From: an uncultured Bacillota bacterium
GTDB taxonomy: Bacteria; Bacillota_I; Bacilli_A; RFN20; CAG-288
Reading direction: 5' to 3'
DNA length: 64,000 bases
NCBI GenBank assembly: GCA_949284445.1
Contig: CASDVP010000002.1
Coordinates: 90,542 to 154,541, forward strand
Shown in pieces: positions 1 through 9,827 of the stretch; position 1 is the first letter of the stretch; the number at the start of each line of letters is the position of its first letter. Below the pieces are notes generated by a model that worked only from the letters and a program-made list of their open reading frames with translations, searched no databases and was not told the origin of the DNA. The position numbers and the translations under genes are program-made.

Positions 1-317
1 CAAAAGCTTTATTTCATGCTAAAAAAGTTAAATATTGTTCAAAACCTCTTTATTATTATCGACAACAGGATGATTCATCTATGCACCAAGCAGCCGATAT
101 GATAACTCCTTATTTGAAAGCTTTAAAAGTCACGAAAGAATATCTTGAGTCACAAGACTCTAAATTCGCAAACGAGCTGTATTCTCGTCCTAGTTTTAAC
201 ATCAAATCACAGCTTTATCACACTTGTTCTTTATCTTCATCTTGGTTTAAAATTAAAGCGAAAGATCTCTATAGAAATGCTTTAGAAAAACTGTTGAAAA
301 TTTATATGGAGGACTAA
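1..317 (+). CDS. Glycosyltransferase family 2, C-terminal fragment (cut by window start)
   Basis: The frame is open from base 3 with no start codon, so the gene begins upstream of the window. The first visible residues (ALFHAKKVKYCSKPLYYYRQ) match the end of the GT-A fold in family 2 glycosyltransferases, where a short strand is followed by a KPLYYYR-type motif; a helical tail of about 75 residues follows. Such enzymes add sugars to cell-surface polymers or lipids. Donor and acceptor cannot be judged from this piece. The ribosome binding site of nnrD (GGAGGA) lies inside the last codons, so the two genes are probably cotranscribed. Confidence 0.7.
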   Translation, partial: KALFHAKKVKYCSKPLYYYRQQDDSSMHQAADMITPYLKALKVTKEYLESQDSKFANELYSRPSFNIKSQLYHTCSLSSSWFKIKAKDLYRNALEKLLKIYMED

Positions 318-319
318 AA

Positions 320-1228
320 ATGAATTTTTCTCAGATTATTAAAGATCTCTATATTGAACGTGATGATAAAAGCAATAAATCAGACAATGGTCGAGTTCTA
401 ATAATCGGTGGTTCTAAATCCTTTCCAAACGCCGTTTCACTAGCTTCGTCTTTTGCAGCTTTAGCTGGTCCTGGGTTTGTCAGTTTGGCTGTTCCTGAAA
501 ATATATATTCGATAATTGCAACACGAAATCCAGCGCCTTTTATCTATGATAATTTTAAGACAAAAGATGATGAGTTTTTATTGGAAGAAAATAAAGAATT
601 ACTAGATAAAGCGCTCTTGAAATATGATGCTATTCTATTCGGAAATGGTATTTTTGATTCATCAGTAAATTATCAGTTTTTGTCTTATATTGTTAAAAAT
701 TATTCCGGAAATCTGATCATCGATGCGACAGGATTAAAATTGCTAGCCGATAATAATTCTGAATGTTTCAAAGAAAAGAGACCAGTATCACGAATCCTAT
801 TGACTCCGCATTTAGGAGAGGCAAAAAGATTATTCCACTGTGACGTGACTTCACGTGAAGCAGCCGATTATTTATCTCTTGCTAAAGAGTATGTGGCTCA
901 AAATCAAGTATATATGTTATTAAAAAGTTATTCTTCTATTCTTATCACTCCTGAAAAAGAGATCATAACTTCTAATTATGTTCCGACTCCTTCCCTTAGC
1001 AAAGCGGGTTCTGGTGATGGCTTAGCCGGCTATCTAGCTGGTTTATTGGCTTATGGCTTGAGTAAAGAAAAGCTTACTGATCTGATAGTTTTTGGGGATC
1101 AATTGATACATTTAGCTGCTTATCAAGCTCAACAGCAACTCTCAGCTGGAATAGCTTCGATTTTAGATGTTCCTTCATATATTCAGAAGATCATTTCTGA
1201 AGAAATGGATGATGAATTAGTCATTTAA
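320..1228 (+). CDS. nnrD: ADP-dependent (S)-NAD(P)H-hydrate dehydratase
   Basis: This 302-residue protein belongs to the ribokinase-like YjeF C-terminal family, which repairs hydrated NAD(P)H using ADP. The sequence shows the early GGS motif (residues 30-32), the LTPHLGEAKRL segment near residue 165 and the family signature AGSGDGLAG starting at residue 229, whose Asp 233 is the expected catalytic base. It is the dehydratase domain alone; the epimerase (NnrE) half that is often fused is absent. The start is set by GGAGGA eight bases upstream, two bases after the preceding glycosyltransferase. Its 3' end overlaps the convergent M3 peptidase gene by four bases. Confidence 0.9.
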   Translation: MNFSQIIKDLYIERDDKSNKSDNGRVLIIGGSKSFPNAVSLASSFAALAGPGFVSLAVPENIYSIIATRNPAPFIYDNFKTKDDEFLLEENKELLDKALLKYDAILFGNGIFDSSVNYQFLSYIVKNYSGNLIIDATGLKLLADNNSECFKEKRPVSRILLTPHLGEAKRLFHCDVTSREAADYLSLAKEYVAQNQVYMLLKSYSSILITPEKEIITSNYVPTPSLSKAGSGDGLAGYLAGLLAYGLSKEKLTDLIVFGDQLIHLAAYQAQQQLSAGIASILDVPSYIQKIISEEMDDELVI

Positions 1229-2952
1229 GAATCGATTTTGTTTAAATCAAAGGAATCAAGATATTTCATAATACTGCTAGCGACTTCTTTTAAAGTATCA
1301 CCATCGAAGGGATTAGCGATATCAGCAGCTTTCAATAAACTTCTGAATGGTAATGTACCACCTAATTTGCAGAAATTAATATATTTTTCAAAGGTTTTTT
1401 GTTGATCTTTTAAACTCTCAATAAAGAACTCTAAAGCGACTACTTGAGCTATTGAATAGTCTAAATAGTAAAGTGGAACTTCAAAAATATGTGATTGTTT
1501 CAACCAATAACCACCAGATGCTAAAAATTCATTATCTTCGTAAGTCAGGTGTGGTAAATACGTTTTTTCTAACTGACGCCAATAGGCTTTTCTTTCTTTA
1601 TGGCTGATATCTGGATGTTCATAAACGTATGCTTGGAAAGCATCTACAATGACGATATATGGGATGATGGTGATAGCATCGCAAGTGTGAGAATACAAAT
1701 ATTTTTCAGTGTCTTTACCGAAGAAATTTTGCATGTATGGATATGTTAAAAATTCCATAGACATCGAATGCATTTCACAGCATTCCATGCCTGGTGAACG
1801 ATAGTCGGGAACCATGTAATCTGCGCCTAAAAATCCTTGTAAGGAATGACCGAATTCATGGGTTAAAACATCAACATCTCCAGATGTGCCGTTGAAGTTT
1901 GAAAAGATAAAAGCAGTTTTTAAATCTGGAATATATGTCATATAACCACCAGATGCTTTTCCTGGTTTAGATAAGACGTCCATGCAGTTATGTTTGACCA
2001 TGAAGTCAAAATATTTACTCGCTATAGGCGATAGGTTTTTGTACATATCTTCAGCCGCTTGTATCAAACCATTTGCGTCTTTACAAGGAAGCGGATTTCC
2101 AGTTTTATAAAAGACTTTGTAGTCATAGTATTTAGTATCATCTTTATATCCGAGACGGTCTTTTTGCTGTTGGAATATCTTGTTAGAGAGCGGCACTATA
2201 TCTTCTAAAACTTTTCTGCGATAGATTTCAGCATCTCTAGGATTCCAATCTAAACGACGCATGCGGTCATATCCTAATTGCAAGAAATTTTGGTATCCGA
2301 GTTTTTTAGCAATTTTTGTTCTAATCTTGACTAAGCGATCATAGATATCACCGATAGTCTCATCATTATCAGCATAAAATTTCCAAACGGCTTTTGAGGC
2401 ATTCTTTCTTGTTTCGCGATCGATTGAGGTGGTGAATTTTCCCATTTCGGAAAGCGTATATTTTTGCCCGTTGAATTCGATCAATGACTGAGCGATCAAT
2501 TTGACGTATTCTGCAACAGTTTTATTTTCTTCGATAAGATCAGGGATGATTTCATTTGATATGGTCTTCAACGATATCTTTTGTAAATCGAAGAAATATT
2601 TTCCAAATTCTTTTTCTAAATCATTGATAAATGGAGAAGCTAATAAAGCTTTTATAAATTCATTAGACTTCACATTGATCTCAGGTCCAATCTCATCAAC
2701 TAATGAACTCAATTCATCGTATTTTTTGTTTCTAGTATCACAGGTGTGACGTATATAAATCAAATTAAAAATAGTTGAAATCGTATCTGATATTCGAAAG
2801 TATTCTTTTAATACCTCGCTTGCTGCTTTAGCGGAAGCAGCACTTTTGATCTTCTGAATCAACTCATCATGAAGAGCGATGATCTCTAGTTTATCAGGGC
2901 ATTCTATCTCGATTTTTTCTAAATCATCAAAAGCAGTTGAAAAATGTTGCAT
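1225..2952 (-). CDS. M3 family oligoendopeptidase (PepF-type)
   Basis: A 575-residue cytosolic zinc peptidase of the thimet oligopeptidase/PepF family, which degrades short peptides. The zinc motif HEFGH is at residues 365-369, with the third-ligand region (GMECCEMHSMSMEF) about 25 residues further on, as expected for M3. The N-terminal half is the helical lid domain. No signal peptide is present. A GAGGT ribosome binding site precedes the ATG. It is transcribed alone, convergent with nnrD and divergent from the MFS gene. The subfamily name (PepF against other M3 enzymes) is less certain than the family. Confidence 0.92.
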   Translation of the reverse strand: MQHFSTAFDDLEKIEIECPDKLEIIALHDELIQKIKSAASAKAASEVLKEYFRISDTISTIFNLIYIRHTCDTRNKKYDELSSLVDEIGPEINVKSNEFIKALLASPFINDLEKEFGKYFFDLQKISLKTISNEIIPDLIEENKTVAEYVKLIAQSLIEFNGQKYTLSEMGKFTTSIDRETRKNASKAVWKFYADNDETIGDIYDRLVKIRTKIAKKLGYQNFLQLGYDRMRRLDWNPRDAEIYRRKVLEDIVPLSNKIFQQQKDRLGYKDDTKYYDYKVFYKTGNPLPCKDANGLIQAAEDMYKNLSPIASKYFDFMVKHNCMDVLSKPGKASGGYMTYIPDLKTAFIFSNFNGTSGDVDVLTHEFGHSLQGFLGADYMVPDYRSPGMECCEMHSMSMEFLTYPYMQNFFGKDTEKYLYSHTCDAITIIPYIVIVDAFQAYVYEHPDISHKERKAYWRQLEKTYLPHLTYEDNEFLASGGYWLKQSHIFEVPLYYLDYSIAQVVALEFFIESLKDQQKTFEKYINFCKLGGTLPFRSLLKAADIANPFDGDTLKEVASSIMKYLDSFDLNKIDS

Positions 2953-3030
2953 AGTTTATTACCTCTTTTATAAGTTTAACATAATTGACCGATTACCTTC
3001 TTTTATTAGATAGAATAAAGATATTTTTTG

Positions 3031-3039
3031 TGCTAAATT
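3031..3039 (+). promoter_or_regulatory. Extended -10 promoter for the MFS/GT4 pair
   Basis: TG-C-TAAATT is an extended -10 element. The expected transcript start leaves a leader of roughly ten bases before the ATG at 3055, and no Shine-Dalgarno sequence is visible in it. Confidence 0.5.
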
Positions 3040-3054
3040 AATGTGGTTTAAATT

Positions 3055-4287
3055 ATGGCTACTCTCTTATTGCTGATCATTTATTTAACATTTATCGCGT
3101 TGGGCTTACCTGATTCTATCTTAGGTTCTTCCTTCCCAGCGATCGCTGATAATTTGCAGATAAGTGAAAATATGGCTGGATATATTTCACCTATCATTTC
3201 GATAGGCACTATTATCTCTTCAATATTTTCGGCTAAGTTGGTTGAACTATTTAAAACTAAATGGGTCACTGCTGTATCAGTGTTTTTGACAGGAGTCGCT
3301 TTGATCTGTTTTTCGTTCGTTCAAAGAGGATTCACATGGGCGTTTTTTGTAGCCGCTATTCCGTTAGGACTCGGTGCTGGAAGTATAGATGCTGCTTTAA
3401 ATAATTATGTTGCACTGCATTATAAAGCTATTCACATGAACTGGCTTCATTGCTCGTGGGGTATCGGTGCTTCCATCGGTCCGATGATTATAGGTTCATT
3501 TATTGATGCTGAGAATAATTCCAGAGGTTGGAATTATGGCGTTTTGACTATCGGCATCATCCTCTTTGCTATTTCAGTAATTTTATTTTTAAGTCTACCA
3601 TTATGGAATAAGATGGCATCAAAAGAAAAGCAAGAGGAAAGAATAGAAAAAACTCTTTTGCATCCATATAAGTCGCTACTTACAAATCCAGTGTTATATT
3701 TTTCAGTCATCGGGTTCTTCTGCTATAGTGCTTTAGAGAGTACAGCTGGCTTATGGATCGCAACTTTTTTCAATCAAACACAAAATATAGATACGGCCTT
3801 ATCGGCAACATTTGCCTCTTCTTTTTATCTAGGCATCACGATCGGTCGTTTTATTTGTGGACCTTTCTCATTAAAGATCAAAGAGAAAAACATGATCAGA
3901 ATCGGAGAAGGAATTTTATTTATCGGAGTGATATTAGCATTGATACCGATGCATTATCTGTTTGCTTTGATCGGTTTTATCATCCTCGGGTTAGGATGTG
4001 CACCGATTTATCCAGCTATTATTCGTTCGACACCATATCGCTTTTCTAAGCAATTATCTGGAAAAGTGATCGGTTTAGAAATGGCTTTTGCTTATTGTGG
4101 AAATTTAGCTATTCCACCTCTTTTTGCATTTACAGCTAATTCATTAAACAATTATCGTATCTTACCTTACTTTTTATTGATTTTAGCCTTGTTGATGATA
4201 TTCTGTCATGAATCTGTTAATTTTATATTATCAAAAAGAGATAAGCGTTTATCATCAGAAGAAATGAAAGACTATCTAACAGTATGA
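3055..4287 (+). CDS. Major facilitator superfamily transporter
   Basis: A 410-residue membrane protein with about twelve hydrophobic helices and a polar central loop (near residues 190-215), the usual MFS plan of two six-helix halves. The opening helix with GLPDSILGSSFPAI resembles the FucP/YfkF-like sugar-type MFS group. The substrate is not evident. It overlaps the following GT4 gene by four bases (ATGA), so the two are translationally coupled; this pairing hints at a role in handling a glycolipid or surface sugar, which is inference. The promoter lies very close to the ATG and no ribosome binding site is seen. Confidence 0.85.
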   Translation: MATLLLLIIYLTFIALGLPDSILGSSFPAIADNLQISENMAGYISPIISIGTIISSIFSAKLVELFKTKWVTAVSVFLTGVALICFSFVQRGFTWAFFVAAIPLGLGAGSIDAALNNYVALHYKAIHMNWLHCSWGIGASIGPMIIGSFIDAENNSRGWNYGVLTIGIILFAISVILFLSLPLWNKMASKEKQEERIEKTLLHPYKSLLTNPVLYFSVIGFFCYSALESTAGLWIATFFNQTQNIDTALSATFASSFYLGITIGRFICGPFSLKIKEKNMIRIGEGILFIGVILALIPMHYLFALIGFIILGLGCAPIYPAIIRSTPYRFSKQLSGKVIGLEMAFAYCGNLAIPPLFAFTANSLNNYRILPYFLLILALLMIFCHESVNFILSKRDKRLSSEEMKDYLTV

Positions 4288-5321
4288 ATAAAACAACTAT
4301 TGATGTGTTATCAGCTGCGACTAGCGCACCTGCTCAAGGAGTCGGTTCGGCATATTTAGAACAGACTGAGTTATTGAAGGAATTCGGCAAAGAAGATTTT
4401 GAACTATCTTTAAACAAGCATTCCTCAAAGTTTGATCTTTATCATGTTCACTCTATCAATCCTACTTTTTATTTGATGATGAAAAAGAAACGCACCACGA
4501 TCTGCTATGTGCATTTTCTTCCTGAAACATTGAAAGGGTCGATCAAATTACCTGAGCCCATATTTTCTTTATTTTGTCGTTATGTCATCTCTTTTTATAA
4601 GAGAGCCAAAGAGATCGTAGTTGTAAATCCCTCTTTTATTGAACCTTTAGTAAAGCTTGGAATCAAAAAAGATAACATAACTTATATTCCTAATTTTGTC
4701 TCTGAAAAAACTTTTTATCCACAAACTGAAGAACAAAAACAAGAAACTAGAAAGAGATATGGCTTACCTTTAAATAAGAAAATCGTGATTTCAGTCGGTC
4801 AGATTCAGACGAGAAAAGGAGTTAAAGACTTTTTAAAAACTAGTGAGCTATGTCCAGATCTGTTTTTTATTTGGGTCGGAGGATTTTCCTTTAAAGGTAT
4901 TACAGATGGCTATCAAGAATTAAAGAAAGAGATGAGTGTTAGACGTGATAATGTCAAGTTTTTAGGAATCATCGATCGTGAAGATATGAATTCTATTTAT
5001 AATGCTAGCGACATCTTTTTCCTACCGTCTTTTAATGAGTTATTTCCTATGTCGTTATTAGAAGCTTGCTCAGTTGGATTACCTTATTTGATCAGAGATT
5101 TATCATTATATAAAGATATTTTGTTGGGAGATTATTTAACTGGTAATACTGCTGAGGAGTTTGCAAAAGAATTAAACAGATTAGCTACTGATGATGATTA
5201 TTATGCTGCTGCTAAAAGTTTAAGCCGAATGATCAAGGAAAAATATTCTAGAAATAATATTTATTTGCTTTGGAAACAATATTATTTTAGAATATTAAAT
5301 AAATACCATAAATATTTTTAA
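4284..5321 (+). CDS. Glycosyltransferase family 4 (GT-B fold)
   Basis: A 345-residue GT-B enzyme. The C-terminal nucleotide-sugar domain is clear: VISVGQIQTRKGVKDFL (near residue 170), then SDIFFLPSFNELFPMSLLEA (near residue 250), which holds the E-x7-E region that contacts the donor in GT4 enzymes. The N-terminal segment QGVGSAYLEQ resembles the acceptor domain of Firmicute glycosyltransferases acting on membrane lipids. There is no signal peptide; it likely works at the inner membrane face. Its coupling to the MFS gene suggests a joint function, possibly glycolipid synthesis and translocation, but the substrate is unproven. Confidence 0.85.
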   Translation: MNKTTIDVLSAATSAPAQGVGSAYLEQTELLKEFGKEDFELSLNKHSSKFDLYHVHSINPTFYLMMKKKRTTICYVHFLPETLKGSIKLPEPIFSLFCRYVISFYKRAKEIVVVNPSFIEPLVKLGIKKDNITYIPNFVSEKTFYPQTEEQKQETRKRYGLPLNKKIVISVGQIQTRKGVKDFLKTSELCPDLFFIWVGGFSFKGITDGYQELKKEMSVRRDNVKFLGIIDREDMNSIYNASDIFFLPSFNELFPMSLLEACSVGLPYLIRDLSLYKDILLGDYLTGNTAEEFAKELNRLATDDDYYAAAKSLSRMIKEKYSRNNIYLLWKQYYFRILNKYHKYF

Positions 5322-5524
5322 AAAAAAAGATAATACAACTTATATCTTTTAAAATAAAATTTTAAATATATTAGCTTTTGATTCTCTTTTAGTCAGCATT
5401 TTATTTTTTCTCAAGCAAAAATAATATTCAACAGATGGCTATCTGATCACTAAAAATGCCAATCAAATATCTTTCCTAATAATATAAGAGCGATATAAAA
5501 ATATTTTATATATATAAACTAGTA

Positions 5525-5533
5525 TGCTAAAAT
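5525..5533 (+). promoter_or_regulatory. Extended -10 promoter of pnp
   Basis: TG-C-TAAAAT at this position is the same extended -10 form seen before pduL. It would give a leader of about 25 bases carrying the AGAGGT ribosome binding site before the ATG at 5567. The preceding 200 bases are AT-rich and contain no gene. Confidence 0.6.
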
Positions 5534-5566
5534 AACTCGGTATTATTTATAAAAAGAGGTATTAAA

Positions 5567-7774
5567 ATGGCAAAAGAAGTATTCTCACTTGACTTCTATG
5601 GAAAGAAATTAGTAGTCGAGACTGGTGAGATTGCTAAACAAGCAGATGGTTCTTGTTTAGTGAGGCTTAATGACACCGCAGTCTTATGTGCTGCATGCGG
5701 TGCTAAAGAAGCTAAATTAGGTCAGGACTTTTTCCCGTTGACTGTCAATTACTTTGAAAGACAGTATGCTGCTGGAAAGATTCCTGGTTCTTTTTTGAGA
5801 AGAGAAGGTAGACAAAGCACAAGAGAAACATTGAATTCCCGTCTTATCGATCGCCCTATCCGTCCGATGTTTCCAGAAGGTTATGTCAATGAAACACAAG
5901 TGAGTGCGATTGTCATGTCAGCTGATCCTGATTCTCCTAGCGATATGGCAGCTATGTTCGGCTCTTCCTTAGCTCTTTGTATTTCCGACATCCCATTTGA
6001 AGGACCTATCGCTGGTGTCTGGGTTGGAAGAGTCGATGGTAAATTCATCATCAATCCTACATTAGAAGAAAAAGCTAAATCCGATATTTCTCTAGCTGTC
6101 GCTGGTACTGAAGAAGCGATCAATATGGTTGAAGCTGGCGCTGATGAAGTATCTGAAGAAGATATGTTAGAAGCTTTGATGTTCGGTCATGAAGCTATCA
6201 AACAATTATGCCGTTTCCAAAAAGAGATTGTCGCTAAAGTTGGCAAAGAAAAGAGACCTCTCAACATTTATAAGATCGATGAAGACTTTGCAAACGCTTG
6301 CCGTAATTATGTCTCTGAAGGTCAAACTGAAACTCAAGAACAAAGACTTATCAAAGCTGTTTCTATCTATGATAAGCTTGAAAGACAAAACACGATCGAT
6401 GCTTTAGAAAAAGAAGTCATCGATATTTATGATGCGAAAGAATATAAGACACAACAGCTTCATGACATCACTGTAAACGAAGCTAAAGAAGTTCTTGAAG
6501 ATGTTGTAAGAAAAGAAGTCCGTCGTCTTATCACTGAAGATAAAGTTAGACCTGATGGTCGTAAGATCGATGAGATCAGACCGTTAGATGCTCAAGTTCA
6601 TCTCCTGCCTAGAGCTCATGGTTCGGCTATGTTTACAAGAGGACAAACACAAGTCATCTCCGCTTGTACATTAGGTTCCTTAGATGATGCTCAAATCATC
6701 GATGATTTATCAGGTGAAACTTCAAAGAGATGGATGCACCATTATAATTTCCCACCTTTCTCAGTCGGTGAATTAGGCAGAATGGGTACTCCTGGAAGAA
6801 GAGAGATCGGACATGGTGCTTTAGGCGAAAGAGCTTTATCATATGTCATTCCTTCTGAGGAAGAGTTCCCTTACACCATCCGCTGTGTAGCTGATGTTTG
6901 TGAGTCTAACGGTTCTTCTTCTCAAGCTTCTATCTGTGCTTCTTGTATGGCCCTTATGGATGCAGGTGTTCCGATCAAAGCTCCTGTTTCCGGTATCGCT
7001 ATGGGTCTTATCACTTCTGGTCCATTAGATGGCAAACATCCATATACTATCCTCACTGATATTCAAGGTATGGAAGATCATTTAGGTGATATGGACTTCA
7101 AAGTTGCTGGAACTCCTAATGGTATCACCGCTTTACAGATGGATATCAAAATCAGAGGTATCACTAAAGAGATTCTCGCCGAGGCTTTAGCTCAAGCTAA
7201 ACCAGCTAGAAAACAGATTCTTGATGTCATGTTAAAGGCGATTCCAGAACCTAGAAAAGAATTATCAGAATATGCCTTAAAGATGAAACGTTTCAACATC
7301 ATCCCCGATAAGATCAGAGATGTTATAGGATCTCAAGGTAAGGTCATCAACGGCATCATTGCTGATTGCAATAATGAGATCAAGATCGACATCAACGATG
7401 ATGGTCGTGTCATCATCTATTCCGTCAAGAAAGAATTGATCGAAAAAGCTTATGATGAGATTATGGCGATCGCTAAAGTTCCTCAGGTCGGCGAAGTCTA
7501 TGAAGGAAAAGTTGTCAGAATCGAACCTTATGGTTGCTTCGTCAATCTCTTCGGAAGCACTGATGCTTTGTGTCATATCTCTAAATTAGCTTGGACTCGT
7601 GTCGACAAGGTCGAAGATGTCTGTCATATCGGAGATACTTTGAAAGTCATCATCACCGCTATCGATGCTCAAGGCAGAATTGACATCTCTCATCGTGAAT
7701 TCTTACCTAAACCTGAGAATTATGTCGAGAAACCCGAAAGACCTAAACACTCTTTCCACAATAACAAACACTGA
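5567..7774 (+). CDS. pnp: Polyribonucleotide nucleotidyltransferase (PNPase)
   Basis: This 735-residue enzyme degrades RNA phosphorolytically from the 3' end. The domain order is standard: first RNase PH domain (about 10-140), helical linker domain, second RNase PH domain (about 320-540) with the [20 protein letters not shown] active-site segment, then KH and S1 RNA-binding domains. The KH loop is GSQG (588-591) rather than the usual GPGG, a mild deviation in the RNA-contact loop. The length matches the family. It has its own promoter and a terminator directly after the stop codon, so it is monocistronic. Confidence 0.97.
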   Translation: MAKEVFSLDFYGKKLVVETGEIAKQADGSCLVRLNDTAVLCAACGAKEAKLGQDFFPLTVNYFERQYAAGKIPGSFLRREGRQSTRETLNSRLIDRPIRPMFPEGYVNETQVSAIVMSADPDSPSDMAAMFGSSLALCISDIPFEGPIAGVWVGRVDGKFIINPTLEEKAKSDISLAVAGTEEAINMVEAGADEVSEEDMLEALMFGHEAIKQLCRFQKEIVAKVGKEKRPLNIYKIDEDFANACRNYVSEGQTETQEQRLIKAVSIYDKLERQNTIDALEKEVIDIYDAKEYKTQQLHDITVNEAKEVLEDVVRKEVRRLITEDKVRPDGRKIDEIRPLDAQVHLLPRAHGSAMFTRGQTQVISACTLGSLDDAQIIDDLSGETSKRWMHHYNFPPFSVGELGRMGTPGRREIGHGALGERALSYVIPSEEEFPYTIRCVADVCESNGSSSQASICASCMALMDAGVPIKAPVSGIAMGLITSGPLDGKHPYTILTDIQGMEDHLGDMDFKVAGTPNGITALQMDIKIRGITKEILAEALAQAKPARKQILDVMLKAIPEPRKELSEYALKMKRFNIIPDKIRDVIGSQGKVINGIIADCNNEIKIDINDDGRVIIYSVKKELIEKAYDEIMAIAKVPQVGEVYEGKVVRIEPYGCFVNLFGSTDALCHISKLAWTRVDKVEDVCHIGDTLKVIITAIDAQGRIDISHREFLPKPENYVEKPERPKHSFHNNKH

Positions 7775-7781
7775 TTTTACT

Positions 7782-7812
7782 AGGCACTATATCAAACTAT
7801 AGTGCCTTTCTT
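7782..7812 (+). terminator. Terminator of pnp
   Basis: Ten-base perfect arms (AGGCACTATA and TATAGTGCCT) enclose a six-base loop and are followed by TTTCTT. The hairpin ends 28 bases before the start of the next gene. Confidence 0.75.
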
Positions 7813-7834
7813 CGCAATAATAACGATAAATATC

Positions 7835-9796
7835 ATGTTAAAAAAATTACCGATTCTATTATCGATCGCTTTATTAGCACCTCTCACTTCTTGTAACCAG
7901 TACGTGGAAGGAACCATCTACTTTGATCTAGATGGTGGTTCTTTTACTGATCCGACTTTTAATACGACTTCTTTGGTCGGTGAAGCAGGGACTAGAATCA
8001 ATATTCGGATACCGGATGCCTATAAAGAAGGTTACTATTTTGTCGGTTGGAGAGAAAAAGATAGCGCTGGTAACTATCGCGAGATCACTCCTAAGATCGA
8101 TGAGAAGACTGGTGAATTTTATTATGTTTATCCTTATGGTACTGATACTTTTTACGCCTACTTTGAGCCATTAGTAGAGATCGTTTTTGATTTGACCTCA
8201 GCGACTTCTCGAAATGGTCAGTTAATTGAACCATTCCTCGATCCTGATGATAGCTTTTTCGACAATGTCTTTTATGGATATGCTAATAAAACTATTCCTT
8301 CCGAAGATTATTTGCCGACAGCTTCTGGCGATAATCTCTATTTTTTACAATGGTATACTGACTATCCTTTAGTCAAAAGAGATGATGGCAATAATTCTCA
8401 CTATTATTTAGATACCACACAACCATTAGGTGAATATCCGTTTGCTGAACAATTTGACAGTGGAATGGTTTTTCCTGTCTCTCCTGAAGGTGAGCAAATA
8501 GTTTTGAAAGCCAGTTGGCAAGAATATCCGAAAGTCACTGTTCATTTCAATATGGATGATATCAGTGATGAAAGCTTTCAAGTAGAAAGAAACGCTACTA
8601 TCTCTGATGAATTAGAAGAATTGATGATGAACAAATTGAATTTAGATATCACTGCTCCTGAAGATTTTTACCTTTACACCTCTCAAGATGGAAGCATCTA
8701 TCGCTTCGATGGTTTCTTCTTCGATAGCAGTCTGACACAACAATTCAATCTCAACAGCTCTTTATCGATCAGTGATATCGATTTGTATCTCAAATGGAGC
8801 CGACAGATCAAAGTGACTTTGGATTATGACGGTGGTTCATATAATGGCTCATCTTCGATGAGTGTGACCGCTTATGAAGGAGATACTTTAGGAGATAGTT
8901 ATGATGAGATCAGTCCGGTTAAAGAAAACGCTGATTTCAACGGCTTTTATAATGGTGATGTGAAATTTAATTTTGTCAGAGATCGCTTGCCATCAGCAGA
9001 TTTAACTTTAATAGCAAGATATGATGACTATCCGACTTTGACATTGTCTTATAGTTATCCTGCTGATTATACTGGTGATAAAGCTTCTGATTTAACTTTT
9101 ATTTTTAAAGAGAATAGTGATATCACTTCTGCATTAGAACAAGCCCGTGCTTTTAATAAAGATGACACTTTGGTTGTAGGTGAGCTATATACATTGGTCT
9201 CTGGAAACAGAACCTCGTTCACTTCTACGATCATGCCTGAAGAAGATACGACTGTTTATGTAGAGCTACTTTATAAACCGCTGATAACTCTAGTCACGTT
9301 ATATGGTAAAGAGGGTTCTTATCAAGCAGGAGAAGAAGGACATGCTTATTTAAGCAAAGGCGAAAATCACGACTCTTATCTAGATTATGAGACTGTTTTC
9401 ACTTCTACCACTTTTTCTTTTAACATTAAAAATGAATATGTTATTGAAGATAAGACGTATCTCTTTGATGGGTTATATGCGGATGATAGCTTCACTTCTT
9501 CAATCGAATTACCATATGCTTTACCTTTGTCTAGCGATAAGAGAAATGAAGCGACCATTTATCGCAAGATGACCGAATCTATCAGATTAAATTTCTTCGT
9601 TCAGAATGGGTCTGAGATCGTATCATTGAATAAATATCTTCATGTTTTGCCTAATAAATATCTTTCTGATTACTCAGAAGAATTAAAAAATCTATTAGGA
9701 GAGTTCGATCATTTGGAGATCAGAGTTGGTGATGTTTATCAGAAACTGACTTCTTTCTTACCAAATGTCGATTCTGATGTTTTAGTCGTTTATTAA
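7835..9796 (+). CDS. Surface lipoprotein with InlB-type B-repeats
   Basis: The start at 7835 gives a clear lipoprotein signal peptide (MLKKLPILLSIALLAPLTSC, lipobox LTSC) and a 653-residue product; an in-frame ATG-like start at 7802 would lie in the pnp terminator and is rejected. The exported part holds several Listeria-Bacteroides (InlB B, Flg_new) repeats, seen as strand patterns such as VTLDYDGGSYNG followed by FNGFYNGD, and FDLDGGSF with GYYFVGWREK near the N-terminus. Such repeats occur in surface proteins; no enzymatic domain is visible. No good ribosome binding site precedes the ATG. Function unknown. Confidence 0.8.
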   Translation: MLKKLPILLSIALLAPLTSCNQYVEGTIYFDLDGGSFTDPTFNTTSLVGEAGTRINIRIPDAYKEGYYFVGWREKDSAGNYREITPKIDEKTGEFYYVYPYGTDTFYAYFEPLVEIVFDLTSATSRNGQLIEPFLDPDDSFFDNVFYGYANKTIPSEDYLPTASGDNLYFLQWYTDYPLVKRDDGNNSHYYLDTTQPLGEYPFAEQFDSGMVFPVSPEGEQIVLKASWQEYPKVTVHFNMDDISDESFQVERNATISDELEELMMNKLNLDITAPEDFYLYTSQDGSIYRFDGFFFDSSLTQQFNLNSSLSISDIDLYLKWSRQIKVTLDYDGGSYNGSSSMSVTAYEGDTLGDSYDEISPVKENADFNGFYNGDVKFNFVRDRLPSADLTLIARYDDYPTLTLSYSYPADYTGDKASDLTFIFKENSDITSALEQARAFNKDDTLVVGELYTLVSGNRTSFTSTIMPEEDTTVYVELLYKPLITLVTLYGKEGSYQAGEEGHAYLSKGENHDSYLDYETVFTSTTFSFNIKNEYVIEDKTYLFDGLYADDSFTSSIELPYALPLSSDKRNEATIYRKMTESIRLNFFVQNGSEIVSLNKYLHVLPNKYLSDYSEELKNLLGEFDHLEIRVGDVYQKLTSFLPNVDSDVLVVY

Positions 9797-9827
9797 AATT
9801 TATTTATATAGAATTTGAGGTATTAAT